The notes: generated by a model from the sequence alone, not told the origin. Counted from the stretch's first letter, positions 31,598-42,173 are shown. The stretch is DNA of 64,000 nucleotides from Candidatus Avimuribaculum pullicola (GCA_018716295.1 DVKC01000002.1:1-64000), one strand, 5' to 3'. Program-made: numbers and translations.

Positions 31598-32686
31598 TTA
31601 TTTCTTCTTGTTGATGAATTTAGTCAATTCAGGGATAAAATCGTCATTGCGTTGTGTGTCGATTATGTCAACCTTTATCGGCATATAGAATGAAACATGG
31701 CGCAATGCGATAGGGAAATAAGGATTGTTGGAAAGTTTCACAGCGTCTTTTTCGGTTGTGACAATGTATTTGTTGTCGCCAGGCAATTTGTCATACCACT
31801 CTTTGATATATTCAAAGTCCTTTCGGCCATAATCGTGATGGTCTTGGAACTTGATTATTTTTACTGTGACCGAGAACGCATTTAGGAATTTGACAAATGG
31901 AATGTGGTTGGCAATTCCTGTAATCAACAGCAGTGTGTCGTTTTCGGTGAGGCGTTGCAAGTGAGGAACGACTTTTACCACTTCGGGGAAGATGGGACGG
32001 AAATTATAGTATCGGAATGTGCTGAAGTATAATTTCTGTGAAGGGAACAAGTCGAGGCGTTTGCGCATTATGCTCACGTCCACTGGCTTCATTGGGTCGG
32101 GACACTTTGTGACAATAACGAAATCGGCACGCAGTATGCCGTGCATGGGTTCGCGCAATCGGCCGCGCGGGAGCAGATGGTCGGTGTCGATAGGTCGGCC
32201 GTAATCGACAAGGACTACCGATGCCGTTGGCTTGACATATCGGTGTTGGAATGCATCATCGAGCACAAAGAGGTTTATATCGGGGTCGATAGACAGCATC
32301 GTTTCGATACCCTCGCAACGGTTCTCGCACACGGCAAGAGTTATGCCTTTGAATTTCTTGTAGATTTGGTAGGGTTCGTCGCCTATGTCGTTGGGAGTGC
32401 TTTTGTCGTTGGCGAGAATAAACCCTTTGGTCTTGCGCTTGTAACCACGGCTAAGCACACCTATGTGGTAGTTTTCGAGCAGATGCTCGATGATATATTC
32501 CACATGTGGCGTTTTCCCCGTACCGCCGACGCTGATATTTCCCACCACGATTACAGGCACGTCGAACGTGCGCTGCTTGAACACCCCCCAGTCAAAAAAT
32601 TTATTGCGCAACGTCGCCCCACAGCCATAAATCCAGGCTATGGGTGTGAGTATTGCGTCAATAATTTTTTTGACTGTGCGGTTCAT
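31598..32686 (-). CDS. lpxK: Tetraacyldisaccharide 4'-kinase
   Basis: This 362-aa membrane-associated kinase phosphorylates the lipid A disaccharide at the 4' position. The Walker A motif GNISVGGTGKTP is at 49-60, preceded by an N-terminal hydrophobic helix (about 8-22). SRGYKRK (near 79-85), a conserved DDAFQHRYV block (about 142-150) and DHHDYGRKD (near 280) are family landmarks. Bacteroidales lipid A is often later dephosphorylated at this position, but LpxK remains part of the core pathway. It is 16 bp after sppA. Confidence 0.95.
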   Translation of the reverse strand: MNRTVKKIIDAILTPIAWIYGCGATLRNKFFDWGVFKQRTFDVPVIVVGNISVGGTGKTPHVEYIIEHLLENYHIGVLSRGYKRKTKGFILANDKSTPNDIGDEPYQIYKKFKGITLAVCENRCEGIETMLSIDPDINLFVLDDAFQHRYVKPTASVVLVDYGRPIDTDHLLPRGRLREPMHGILRADFVIVTKCPDPMKPVDVSIMRKRLDLFPSQKLYFSTFRYYNFRPIFPEVVKVVPHLQRLTENDTLLLITGIANHIPFVKFLNAFSVTVKIIKFQDHHDYGRKDFEYIKEWYDKLPGDNKYIVTTEKDAVKLSNNPYFPIALRHVSFYMPIKVDIIDTQRNDDFIPELTKFINKKK

Positions 32687-32702
32687 TTTGAAGCAAAGGG
32701 GT

Positions 32703-34466
32703 TTATTCGGTTACAACTTCTGGTGCAAGGCACAATATGTTGTCGCGAGATAGAATGCGCGTTAACTCTTTGTGGCACTTATAAAGTGGGCCTATTTCGG
32801 CTTTTAATTTCTCTTCGGTCTTCATGCTGACATATTTTGAGAAATATTTCGAGAATAAGTCTTCTTGGTCGGGAGCATAGGAAATGCCGTAATCTGTCAG
32901 CCCGGCTTCTGAAGCTACCCAACTAATGGCATCATCAAGATTGCCATATTCGTCGATAAGACCGATTTCCATCGCATTTATTCCTGCCCACACACGACCC
33001 TCGGCTATTGCCTTGATTGAGTCGGCTGGCATATTGCGACCATTGGCACAGCGGCTGACAAAGAGTTCGTAGGTGTGGTTTACCATGCGCTGCATGGCAG
33101 CTGCCTGGGCTGGAGTCATGCGCTTGGTAAGCATCGGGAAATCGGCATTTTCATTGGTTTTCACCACGTCGATATTTATGCCAATCTTGTCTTCAAACAA
33201 TTCTTGGGCGCAAGGCAATACTCCAAATACACCTATTGAGCCTGTCAGGGTCGTTGGTTCGGCAAATATGCGGTTGGCACCGCAAGATATGTAGTAACCT
33301 CCCGAGGCAGCCATGTCGCCCATCGACACTGCCAGTGGCTTGCCGGCAGCTTTGATTTGTTCAAGAGCGTACCATATTTGTTCCGACCCGTAGGCCGAGC
33401 CACCAGGGGAATTCACACGCAGCACCACTCCTTTCACGTCGTCATCATCGGCGAGGTCGAGTATGGTTTGCGACAATTTTGCTGAGTTGATGCCATCTCC
33501 CGAACCATCGATTTCTCCGACAGCATATATTACAGCTATTTTGCTGTTGCCACCATCTTCGATGCCCTCGTTCACCAAGTCGGCTGGCGAAACGAAGTTT
33601 ATCTCAGTGTCGGTATCACCGTGTACGGCCAATTTCAACTTGTTGTCAAACTCATGTTCGTAGCAAGCTGCGTCGGCAAGATGATTGTCGATGAGGTATT
33701 GTGTTTCTTGCAAGTAAGTCAGACTGTCGGCCATTTCATTGATCCTGCTGGCTGGTATTTGGCGTGATTGGGCTATTGCATCTACTACCGTACCCCAGAT
33801 GTTGTCGGTGAGAACCTTGTATTGCAGTCTGTTGGCATCACTCATTTCGTTGAGGATATATGGTTCAACGGCACTCTTGAATGTGCCGACGCGCACAATC
33901 TGCATTTCAACGCCTATTTTATCAAGGGCATTTTTGAAGAACATGACAGAAGCTCCCATTCCGTGCAAGTCGATAGCTCCGATTGTGTTGACAAATATAC
34001 TGTCGGCAATTGAAGCGAGGTAATAGTCGGATTGGGCGATGTTGTCGCCGTAGGCATAAATGAATTTGCCACTCTCGTTGCTGAAATCGGCGAGTGCATT
34101 GCGTATTTCATACAATGAGGCTGTGCCGGCTGCGATGCCATTGCACTCAATGTATATGCCAGCGAAGCGGTCGTCGGTCTTGGCTACTTCGATAGCGTGC
34201 AGTATTTCATCAAGTCCGGTTTTCGAGTTGTCTTCGTCGCTCAAGATTGATAACAAGTCGTTTTCTGTGGTGCGTTCGTCCACGGTGCATCCCAAGTCGA
34301 GTCGAAGCACCGTGTTGTCGGTAATCGTGGCTGTCGATTTCCCTTCGAGGAGCGACATTGCGCCAATGAAAGCGAAACTCATGAAAAATGATAGTACCGA
34401 GAATAGCATCAGTGCTATCCATACGCCCACGAATGAGCCAAGGACTATGTTCCAGAATTGTTTCAT
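32703..34466 (-). CDS. sppA: Signal peptide peptidase SppA, 67K type
   Basis: This 587-aa inner-membrane serine protease digests cleaved signal peptides. It has an N-terminal transmembrane helix (about 10-36) and two tandem ClpP-like domains. The catalytic dyad is visible: Lys197 in RVGTFKSAVEP and Ser388 in MAASGGYYIS. GSIGVFG near 407 is also typical. Length fits the long (E. coli-like) form. It is 21 bp after purL and 16 bp before lpxK. Confidence 0.95.
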   Translation of the reverse strand: MKQFWNIVLGSFVGVWIALMLFSVLSFFMSFAFIGAMSLLEGKSTATITDNTVLRLDLGCTVDERTTENDLLSILSDEDNSKTGLDEILHAIEVAKTDDRFAGIYIECNGIAAGTASLYEIRNALADFSNESGKFIYAYGDNIAQSDYYLASIADSIFVNTIGAIDLHGMGASVMFFKNALDKIGVEMQIVRVGTFKSAVEPYILNEMSDANRLQYKVLTDNIWGTVVDAIAQSRQIPASRINEMADSLTYLQETQYLIDNHLADAACYEHEFDNKLKLAVHGDTDTEINFVSPADLVNEGIEDGGNSKIAVIYAVGEIDGSGDGINSAKLSQTILDLADDDDVKGVVLRVNSPGGSAYGSEQIWYALEQIKAAGKPLAVSMGDMAASGGYYISCGANRIFAEPTTLTGSIGVFGVLPCAQELFEDKIGINIDVVKTNENADFPMLTKRMTPAQAAAMQRMVNHTYELFVSRCANGRNMPADSIKAIAEGRVWAGINAMEIGLIDEYGNLDDAISWVASEAGLTDYGISYAPDQEDLFSKYFSKYVSMKTEEKLKAEIGPLYKCHKELTRILSRDNILCLAPEVVTE

Positions 34467-34487
34467 CTTGTTGGTTGTTAAGATTAA

Positions 34488-37400
34488 TTATTTCTTGATG
34501 TTTTCAATCCATTTTCGGGCATTGACGAATGCCTCGATCCAAGGGGTCACTTCGTCGGCTATGCGGTCGGCAGGATAGTCGCCGCATTGCCATGGGAATA
34601 TGGCACGTTCCAAGTGCGGCATCATTGCCAAGTGCCGCCCGTCGGCCGAAGCAATGCCGGCAACGGCGCATGGCGAGCCGTTGGGATTGGCGGGGTATGT
34701 ATCGTAGGAATATTGTACGACTACATTATAATTTTCTATGCCCTCGGGCAAGAAGAATTTACCCTCGCCGTGAGCAACCCATATACCAAGAGATGAGCCA
34801 GAGAGCGAGCCGAGCATCACTGAATTGTTTTGTGGAATATTCACACTCAAGTAGCGCGACTCAAATTTATGGGAGTCGTTATGCAACATTTGTGCCCGTT
34901 GATGGTGTTCGGGGTTGATAAGATTCAATTCCACCATGAGTTGGCAGCCGTTGCATACGCCGAGGCTCAATGTGTCGTTACGTTTGTAGAAGTTTTCAAG
35001 GGCAGTACGAGCTTTCTCGTTCCACAAGAAGCCGCCAGCCCAGCCCTTGGCCGAACCGAGCACGTCGGAGTTGGAGAATCCGCCGCAGAATACGATCATG
35101 TTGACATCTTCGAGCGTTTCGCGTCCCGATATGAGGTCGGTCATGTGCACGTCTTTCACATCAAAACCAGCATAGTAGAGCGAGTAGGCCATTTCGCGGT
35201 CGCCATTTACGCCTTTCTCGCGGATTATTGCGGCTTTGATGCCCGAACGTTCATGGCTGAAGCCATTTATGCCAAGGTCGGCAGCTTTGCCGCTGAATGT
35301 TGCCGGGAAGTTAAACTTGGTGGGTTGGATTTTGTAATTGTCACGACGTTCGGCTGCGCATTTTTCACCGCTTTGTTTTGTGTCGAGCAAGTATGACGAG
35401 TTGAACCACAAGTCGCGCAATGAGTCGATAGGGAATGAATATTTGCTGCCGTTGTGTGCGACTTCAACTGTGCGGTCGCTGCTTGTTGTGCCTATGCAGT
35501 GGTATTTTATGCCAGCATTGTCAAGTATGGCTTTTGCCTTATCGAGGTTTTCATTGCTTACTTGGGCTACGACGGCAGGATTTTCGGCAAATAATATTTT
35601 TACGGTGTCGTCAACGTCGAATGCGTCGATATTGATGGCAAGGCCGCCCGTAGTGTTGGCAAATGTCATTTCAAGCAGTGTGGTAAGCACACCACCGGCT
35701 GAAACATCGTGCATTGCCAGGAGCATTGAGCCGGCTACCAATTGCTGTATTGCATTGAATGCTGTTGCAAAATATTGTGCCGATTTTACTGTCGGAGCTT
35801 CTTTGCCCACAAAACCAAGCGATTGGGCGAATGCCGAGCCGCCAAGTTTTAATGTGTCGGCCGAAAAGTCGATGTAAAGCAGCGTGCTGTCGGTGCCGTT
35901 GCATATTACTGGTGAAACAGTTTTCTTTACGTCGGTAACTTCGCCGGCAGCCGATATTATGACAGTGCCTGGCGCAAGTATCTTTTTGTCGCCATATTTC
36001 TGTGTCATTGACAGGCTGTCCTTGCCTGTAGGAATGTTGATGCCAAGTGCACAAGCAAAGTCGCTACAAGCTTGTACGGCAGCATATAGTGCGGCATCTT
36101 CGCCCGCATTGCGGCATGGCCACATCCAGTTGGCACTGAGTGAAATGCTTTTAAGCCCTTCGGCAAGATTTGCACCAGCGATGTTGGTCAATGCTTCGGC
36201 AATCGACATTACCGAGCCTGCTGCCGGGTCGATGAGTGCTGCTTGTGGCGCATGTCCGATAGAGGTGGCAATACCTTTTGTGCCTGTGAAGTCAAGGGCG
36301 ACTACGCCACAGTCGCTCAGTGGCAGTTGGAGTGCTCCAACGCATTGTTGGCGAGCGATTTTCCCGGTGATTGAGCGGTCAACCTTGTTTGTGAGCCAGT
36401 CTTTGCATGCTACGTGTTCGAGTTGAAGCACAGTCTGTGCATATTCGATAATATTGTCGCAGGAGTATTCAATCTCTTTATAGGAATGTTTGACTGTGTT
36501 GTCGTTCATCACAGTGATTGGCGAATTGCCGAACATGTCGCTCATTGCCAAGTCGATGGGTTTGACACCATCTTTTTGCTCGAATACGAAACGATGGTCG
36601 CCAGTGGTTTCGCCGATTACGTAGAAAGGAGAGCGCTCGCGGTCGGCGATTCGGCGTATCATTTCCACGTCCTTGTCTTCAACTACCATTCCCATGCGTT
36701 CTTGCGATTCGTTTCCGATGATTTCCTTGGACGACAGTGTCGGGTCGCCTATTGGCAGTGCGTCCATGTGTATTATGCCGCCTGTTTCTTCCACTAATTC
36801 CGACAGTGCGTTGAGATGTCCGCCGGCACCGTGGTCGTGTATCGACACGATGGGGTTTTTGTCGCATTCGGCAAGGGCGCGTATCACATTTGATACACGT
36901 TTTTGCATTTCGGGGTTGGCACGTTGCACGGCGTTAAGCTCAATCGAGTTGTCATACAATCCGGTATCAACCGAAGAAACTGCACCACCACCCATGCCGA
37001 TGCGGTAGTTGTCGCCGCCGAGCAGTACGACTTTTTCGCCCGGAGTAGGAGTGCCTTTTATGGCATCGCGTTTGTTGGCAAAGCCTACGCCTCCAGCCAG
37101 CATGATTACTTTGTCGTAGGCAAATTGTTGATCGCCCTCGGCATATTCAAAAGTGAGGATTGAACCGCAGATTAATGGTTGCCCGAACTTGTTGCCGAAG
37201 TCGGATGCGCCGTTGGAGGCTTTTATGAGGATTTCTTCGGGAGTCTGGTATAACCATGGTCTTGCAGCCATGCTGGTGTTTTCCCACTTGCGTCCTCCGT
37301 CGGGACGTGGGTATGAAGTCATGTACACGGCTGTACCAGCGAGTGGCAGGCTGGCGCAACCTCCGCCAAGTCGGTCGCGGATTTCACCGCCCGAACCAGT

Positions 37401-38186
37401 GGCAGCACCATTGAAAGGCTCAACGGTGGTCGGGAAGTTGTGTGTTTCGGCTTTGAGTGATATTACGGTGTCGATTTCCTTTGTTCCGAAATAGTCGGGA
37501 CGGTCGGGGTTGGTCGGGGCGAATTGCATTATTGCCGGGCCTTCGACGAAAGCGACATTGTCCTTGTAGGCCGAAACCAGCCGGTTGGGATTGGTCTGTG
37601 ATGTCTTTTTGATTAGCTTGAAAAGCGATGTCGGCATCTCTTTGCCGTCAATTATAAACTTGCCATTGAAGATTTTGTGGCGGCAGTGTTCTGAATTGAC
37701 TTGGGAAAAACCGAAAACTTCACTGTCGGTCAATGGGCGGCCGAGTTTTGCGGCTAATCCTTTGAGGTATTCGATTTCCTCGGGGTTGAGGGCCAACCCT
37801 TCGGTTACGTTGTATTCCTCAATATTGTCGATATAAACGATTTTGTCGGGCGACTTTGTGATGGTGAAAATTTCTTCATCAAGTTTGTCATAGACGCGTT
37901 GCAACATTTTGTCGTATTTCGGGCAATCTTCGTCAGTGGCAGTAAATTCCTCGATGCGGTGTATTCCAGCCAGCCCCATGTTTTGGGTGATTTCTACTGC
38001 ATTAGTGCTCCATGGCGTGATCATTTCGCGCCTTGGCCCGATGAAAGTGCCGGCAATTGACTTATTGTCGAGAACTTCGGCATTGCCCAATAGCCATTTG
38101 AGTTTCTGTATCTCGTCATTTGACAACGTGTGGTCAGCGTCTATAGCATAATAGGTTATGCTTCCTTTTTTGAAGAATGTAATCAT
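34488..38186 (-). CDS. purL: Phosphoribosylformylglycinamidine synthase, large single-chain form
   Basis: The 1232-aa enzyme converts FGAR and glutamine to FGAM in purine synthesis. Visible parts are an N-terminal PurS-like segment, a linker, two PurM-like halves (with SEHCRHKIFNG near 165-175 and ETHNFPTTVEPF near 249-260) and a C-terminal class I glutaminase (LGVCNGCQLM with the nucleophile Cys near residue 1094; the His-Glu pair lies further on). The fused form is the proteobacterial/Bacteroidetes type. First gene of a five-gene minus-strand unit with its own promoter, divergent from gyrA. Confidence 0.96.
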   Translation of the reverse strand: MITFFKKGSITYYAIDADHTLSNDEIQKLKWLLGNAEVLDNKSIAGTFIGPRREMITPWSTNAVEITQNMGLAGIHRIEEFTATDEDCPKYDKMLQRVYDKLDEEIFTITKSPDKIVYIDNIEEYNVTEGLALNPEEIEYLKGLAAKLGRPLTDSEVFGFSQVNSEHCRHKIFNGKFIIDGKEMPTSLFKLIKKTSQTNPNRLVSAYKDNVAFVEGPAIMQFAPTNPDRPDYFGTKEIDTVISLKAETHNFPTTVEPFNGAATGSGGEIRDRLGGGCASLPLAGTAVYMTSYPRPDGGRKWENTSMAARPWLYQTPEEILIKASNGASDFGNKFGQPLICGSILTFEYAEGDQQFAYDKVIMLAGGVGFANKRDAIKGTPTPGEKVVLLGGDNYRIGMGGGAVSSVDTGLYDNSIELNAVQRANPEMQKRVSNVIRALAECDKNPIVSIHDHGAGGHLNALSELVEETGGIIHMDALPIGDPTLSSKEIIGNESQERMGMVVEDKDVEMIRRIADRERSPFYVIGETTGDHRFVFEQKDGVKPIDLAMSDMFGNSPITVMNDNTVKHSYKEIEYSCDNIIEYAQTVLQLEHVACKDWLTNKVDRSITGKIARQQCVGALQLPLSDCGVVALDFTGTKGIATSIGHAPQAALIDPAAGSVMSIAEALTNIAGANLAEGLKSISLSANWMWPCRNAGEDAALYAAVQACSDFACALGINIPTGKDSLSMTQKYGDKKILAPGTVIISAAGEVTDVKKTVSPVICNGTDSTLLYIDFSADTLKLGGSAFAQSLGFVGKEAPTVKSAQYFATAFNAIQQLVAGSMLLAMHDVSAGGVLTTLLEMTFANTTGGLAINIDAFDVDDTVKILFAENPAVVAQVSNENLDKAKAILDNAGIKYHCIGTTSSDRTVEVAHNGSKYSFPIDSLRDLWFNSSYLLDTKQSGEKCAAERRDNYKIQPTKFNFPATFSGKAADLGINGFSHERSGIKAAIIREKGVNGDREMAYSLYYAGFDVKDVHMTDLISGRETLEDVNMIVFCGGFSNSDVLGSAKGWAGGFLWNEKARTALENFYKRNDTLSLGVCNGCQLMVELNLINPEHHQRAQMLHNDSHKFESRYLSVNIPQNNSVMLGSLSGSSLGIWVAHGEGKFFLPEGIENYNVVVQYSYDTYPANPNGSPCAVAGIASADGRHLAMMPHLERAIFPWQCGDYPADRIADEVTPWIEAFVNARKWIENIKK

Positions 38187-38227
38187 AACGTAAAGTTATA
38201 GAGAATTATGAATTTTTATTTCAGGTA

Positions 38228-38258
38228 CAAATTTAGTGAAAATGACTTAATTGCGCAA
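38228..38258 (-). promoter_or_regulatory. Promoter of purL
   Basis: On the minus strand TTG (38258-38256) and TAAATTTG (38235-38228) are 20 bp apart. The start would lie about 35 nt before the purL ATG. No purine riboswitch-like fold is recognised. Confidence 0.62.
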
Positions 38259-38359
38259 TAATTATATGTATAAGATGGGTGTTAACTTGTGCATTGGCAT
38301 CGGCACTTGCCAGTCATGAGCCGCAATGGGGCTTGTGGCGAAAAAATATGTGGAATGAC

Positions 38360-38390
38360 TTGTGCAGTAGCGTTTATAGTAGTATCTTTG
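38360..38390 (+). promoter_or_regulatory. Promoter of gyrA
   Basis: TTG at 38360-38362 and TATCTTTG at 38383-38390 are 20 bp apart, giving a leader of about 63 nt. Confidence 0.72.
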
Positions 38391-38459
38391 TATGCTAAAA
38401 AACTTATTTGAGTGTTCCTTTTTAGGGCAATGTAATAAGGTAATTATCATAAATATAAT

Positions 38460-41096
38460 ATGACAGAAGATCGAATATTAAAGATCAACATTGAAAAAGA
38501 GATGCGGTCGTCGTACATCGACTATTCGATGTCGGTGATTGTGTCCCGTGCTCTGCCCGATGTGCGCGACGGTTTCAAGCCTGTGCACAGGAGGGTACTC
38601 TTCGGAATGCATAAATCGGGTAGCTCTTACAGTGCCCCGACGAAGAAGTCGGCCCGCATTGTAGGTGACGTAATGGGTAAGTATCACCCGCATGGCGACT
38701 CGTCGATTTACTTGACAATGACCCGTTTGGCCCAGCCTTGGGCGTTGCGTTATCCACTTGTTGACGGGCAAGGAAACTTCGGTTCAATCGACGGTGACAA
38801 CCCTGCGGCCATGCGTTATACCGAAGCACGGTTAAGCCGCATGGGCGAGGAGATGTTGCGCGACATCGACGAAGACACAGTTGACATGGTGCCGAATTTC
38901 GATGCCACGCTTACCGAACCGGTGGTGTTGCCAACACGTTTCCCCAACCTGCTCGTCAATGGCGCATCGGGTATTGCAGTGGGTATGGCCACGAATATGC
39001 CGCCGCACAATCTCACCGAGTCGATAAATGCATGTTTGGCACTGATTGAGAACCCCGAGATGGAAGTGCCGGAATTAATGAACTACATCAAAGCTCCCGA
39101 TTTCCCGACGGGAGGTATCATATATGGTTATGATGGCGTGCGCAGGGCGTTTGAAACAGGCCAGGGGCGCATAGTCATAAGAGCCAAGGTCGAAATCGAA
39201 TCGAGCAACAACGGTAACAGTGGCGACAAGATTGTCGTTACCGAGATACCGTATAACGTGAATAAGAGCCAGCTTATAAAGAGCATAGCCGATCTTGTGA
39301 AATTAAAGAAGATTGATGGCATTTCTAATATAAACGATGAAACCGACATGCGCGGCATGAGGATTGTCATCGATTTGAAACGCGATGCAAATGCCAATGT
39401 CATCTTGAACAAGCTGTTCAAAATGACGCAATTGCAATCTTCTTTTAGCGTCAACAATGTGGCATTGGTCAACGGTCGTCCGCAAACGTTGAATTTGAAG
39501 CAACTCTTGCAATGTTTCATCGACCATCGCAACGATGTGGTGATACGCCGCACAAAGTTCCGCCTGAAAAAGACACAAGACCGCTTGCACATAGTGGAAG
39601 GCTTGATTGTGGCATCAGACAATATTGATGAAGTGGTGCAAATCATCAGGTCGAGCGACTCGCGAGCCGAGGCACGTGAGCGACTGTGTGCCCGCTTTGG
39701 CTTGGACGATATCCAAGCAAAGGCTATTGTGGAAATGCGACTCGGTGACCTTACCAAGCTCGACCAAAACAAGCTACATGATGAATGTGATGAATTGTTG
39801 CGCACGGCAGCATACTTGGAAGATATATTGAACAATGATGCTTCACGCCGCAAGGTTATTGAAGATGAATTGATTGAAATTCGTGACAAGTATGGTGATG
39901 AGCGTCGGACTGAAATAGTGTATGCATCGGAAGATTTCAACGCCGAAGATTTTTATGCCGATGACTATATGATTATTACTATTTCGCACCTCGGTTACAT
40001 AAAGCGCACCCCATTGTCGGAGTTTAGGGCTCAAAATCGTGGAGGCGTAGGTGTGAAAGGTAGCGACACTCGCGACTCTGACTTTATTGAATACATATAT
40101 ACGGCATCGATGCACAGTTATATACTGTTTTTCACCCAGAAAGGACGGTGCTACTGGCTCAAGGTTTATGAACTCCCCGAAGGGGCTCGTAACACTAAGG
40201 GACGCGCTGTGCAAAACATGCTTAACATAGAGCCCGATGATAAGATTAACGCTTTCATTGCTGTTAAGAATTTGTCGGATCCTCAATATAACAGCACCCA
40301 CAACTTGATATTCTGCACCAAGAAAGGCTTGGTTAAGAAAACCTGCCTGAGCGCATATTCTCGTCCGCGTGCAAATGGTGTGAATGCAATAGCCATAAGG
40401 GAAGACGACCAAGTGATACAAGTGCGCCTTACCGACTCGGATTGCGATGTCATCATAGCCAACAAGTTTGGCAAGGCTATACGTTTCCACGAATCGAAAG
40501 TGCGTGCAATGGGACGTGTTGCTGCGGGTGTCAAGGGCATGACGCTTGACAACGATGAGGATGAGGTTGTCGGCATGATATGCATGCCTCGCGGTACTGA
40601 AGATACCATATTGGTAGTTTCGGAACAAGGCTATGGCAAGCGTTCATCGATTGATGATTACCGTGTCACCAACCGTGGAGGAAAGGGTGTGAAGACGATG
40701 AACATCACTGAAAAAACGGGCAATTTGGTGTCGCTCAAGCGTGTAAATGACAATAACGACCTGGTCATCATCAACAAGTCGGGGATAACAATACGTGTAC
40801 ATGTGTCTGACTTGCGTGTCATGGGGCGTGCGACACAGGGTGTGAAACTCATCAATCTTGAGAAGCGCAACGATGAAATTGCATCGGTATGCAAGGTGAT
40901 ATCTGAGAAAGATGAAGAAGTGGCTTCGGCAGGTGGCGAAGAAAGCGAATTGATAACGAGCGAAAGTTACAGGGAAAACACTTTGCCATTTGACGATGAT
41001 GCCGACGACTTTGTTGAAGACGATATCGAAGAGGTTGCTGATGACGATGTTATCGACGACAGTGAAGAAGATGTGAATGACGACGAACAAAATTAA
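38460..41096 (+). CDS. gyrA: DNA gyrase subunit A
   Basis: The 878-aa breakage-reunion subunit has a winged-helix domain with the catalytic Tyr120 (AAMRYTEARL), a tower and coiled-coil gate, and six C-terminal beta-pinwheel blades. The GyrA-box-like NRGGKG in VTNRGGKGVKT distinguishes it from ParC. A long acidic tail ends the protein. In the quinolone region, Ser81 and Ser82 follow GD (Ser81 equals E. coli Ser83), but the residue at E. coli Asp87 is Leu85. It is probably co-transcribed with the TPR gene 30 bp downstream. Confidence 0.96.
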   Translation: MTEDRILKINIEKEMRSSYIDYSMSVIVSRALPDVRDGFKPVHRRVLFGMHKSGSSYSAPTKKSARIVGDVMGKYHPHGDSSIYLTMTRLAQPWALRYPLVDGQGNFGSIDGDNPAAMRYTEARLSRMGEEMLRDIDEDTVDMVPNFDATLTEPVVLPTRFPNLLVNGASGIAVGMATNMPPHNLTESINACLALIENPEMEVPELMNYIKAPDFPTGGIIYGYDGVRRAFETGQGRIVIRAKVEIESSNNGNSGDKIVVTEIPYNVNKSQLIKSIADLVKLKKIDGISNINDETDMRGMRIVIDLKRDANANVILNKLFKMTQLQSSFSVNNVALVNGRPQTLNLKQLLQCFIDHRNDVVIRRTKFRLKKTQDRLHIVEGLIVASDNIDEVVQIIRSSDSRAEARERLCARFGLDDIQAKAIVEMRLGDLTKLDQNKLHDECDELLRTAAYLEDILNNDASRRKVIEDELIEIRDKYGDERRTEIVYASEDFNAEDFYADDYMIITISHLGYIKRTPLSEFRAQNRGGVGVKGSDTRDSDFIEYIYTASMHSYILFFTQKGRCYWLKVYELPEGARNTKGRAVQNMLNIEPDDKINAFIAVKNLSDPQYNSTHNLIFCTKKGLVKKTCLSAYSRPRANGVNAIAIREDDQVIQVRLTDSDCDVIIANKFGKAIRFHESKVRAMGRVAAGVKGMTLDNDEDEVVGMICMPRGTEDTILVVSEQGYGKRSSIDDYRVTNRGGKGVKTMNITEKTGNLVSLKRVNDNNDLVIINKSGITIRVHVSDLRVMGRATQGVKLINLEKRNDEIASVCKVISEKDEEVASAGGEESELITSESYRENTLPFDDDADDFVEDDIEEVADDDVIDDSEEDVNDDEQN

Positions 41097-41126
41097 TCTA
41101 ATTATAAATCTTTAATTTTAAACCAC

Positions 41127-42158
41127 ATGAAAAAATTTGTTTTATTATTAGCTTGTACCTCGTTGGTTGGTGCTAATATGGTGGCTGCCGACAATCCTGC
41201 TGAACCTATATTCAAGGAAGGCAAGGATTATTTTGGCATTTACGACGATGCTCAACCTCAAATGTTGATGCAACAACCTGTTGACACAGTGGCTGTGGGT
41301 GGTGCGCTCATCAAGGGTTATGACTTGTTTATGCAAGCATTGCCTCTCGACTCTGTACCAGAAGTAAACAAAGATGGTTCACCAAAATTGGACAAGAAAA
41401 CTGGCTTGCAAAAGATTAAGACTAAATATTCTAAGGATATCGTCAACATTCTTGTAGGTCACCACAATGACTATTTGATAGTGGGACAAATGTTCAATGA
41501 AACCCAGAATTATGAATTGGCTGCAAGGGCATGGGGCATTTACGCTTCGCTGCCATCGGCCGAGTTCCTTGGTGACAAGAAGCCTGAGTTGGCCGACTCT
41601 ACGGTTGCACAGTTCCGTTATTACGAAGGTGTGATGTATTTCCAAGCAAAGGACAACGCTAAGGCTTTGGAAGCTTTCTACCAAGCTCTCGACAAGGGTT
41701 ATAACTATCAGGAAACTACCGACATGATTAAATACCTTATTGGTATAAGTGTTGACAAGTGCTTGCAAGACTCGGCTTACAACGAATGTGACGAAATGCT
41801 TGCACGTGCTATGCAGAAGTGCCCTAAGGAAGCAGTTTTTGTGTTGTTCAAAGGTCTTTTGGAAGAAACAAGGACTGGCGACATCGAGCAAGCTATAAAG
41901 TATTACAAGAGCGCAGCTGAACTCGATCCGAAATTGGGCGTTGCTCAATATCACGTAGGCCGCTATTACAACAACAAGGCCGTAAATGTGATGAACGCTG
42001 AGGAAAACCTTAACCTCACCGACGAGGAATTGGGTAAACTTATCGACCCGATTTGCCTTGAGGCAAAGCCTTATCTTGAGAAGGCTGTAGAACTCGAACC
42101 TACCAACTCGGAAGCACAGCGTATGCTCAAGTGGGTTAACGATCGTCTGAACAAGTAA
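41127..42158 (+). CDS. Exported tetratricopeptide-repeat protein
   Basis: The 343-aa product has a signal peptide (about 1-21, cleaved near VAA-DNP) and several TPR-like helical pairs between about 120 and 343 (for example ALEAFYQALDKGYNY and AIKYYKSAAELDPKLGVAQYHVGRYY). It should be a periplasmic scaffold. It follows gyrA by 30 bp, so transcription with gyrA is likely. No enzymatic domain is seen. Function unknown beyond protein-protein contact. Confidence 0.88.
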   Translation: MKKFVLLLACTSLVGANMVAADNPAEPIFKEGKDYFGIYDDAQPQMLMQQPVDTVAVGGALIKGYDLFMQALPLDSVPEVNKDGSPKLDKKTGLQKIKTKYSKDIVNILVGHHNDYLIVGQMFNETQNYELAARAWGIYASLPSAEFLGDKKPELADSTVAQFRYYEGVMYFQAKDNAKALEAFYQALDKGYNYQETTDMIKYLIGISVDKCLQDSAYNECDEMLARAMQKCPKEAVFVLFKGLLEETRTGDIEQAIKYYKSAAELDPKLGVAQYHVGRYYNNKAVNVMNAEENLNLTDEELGKLIDPICLEAKPYLEKAVELEPTNSEAQRMLKWVNDRLNK

Positions 42159-42173
42159 TCAAACGCAAATATT

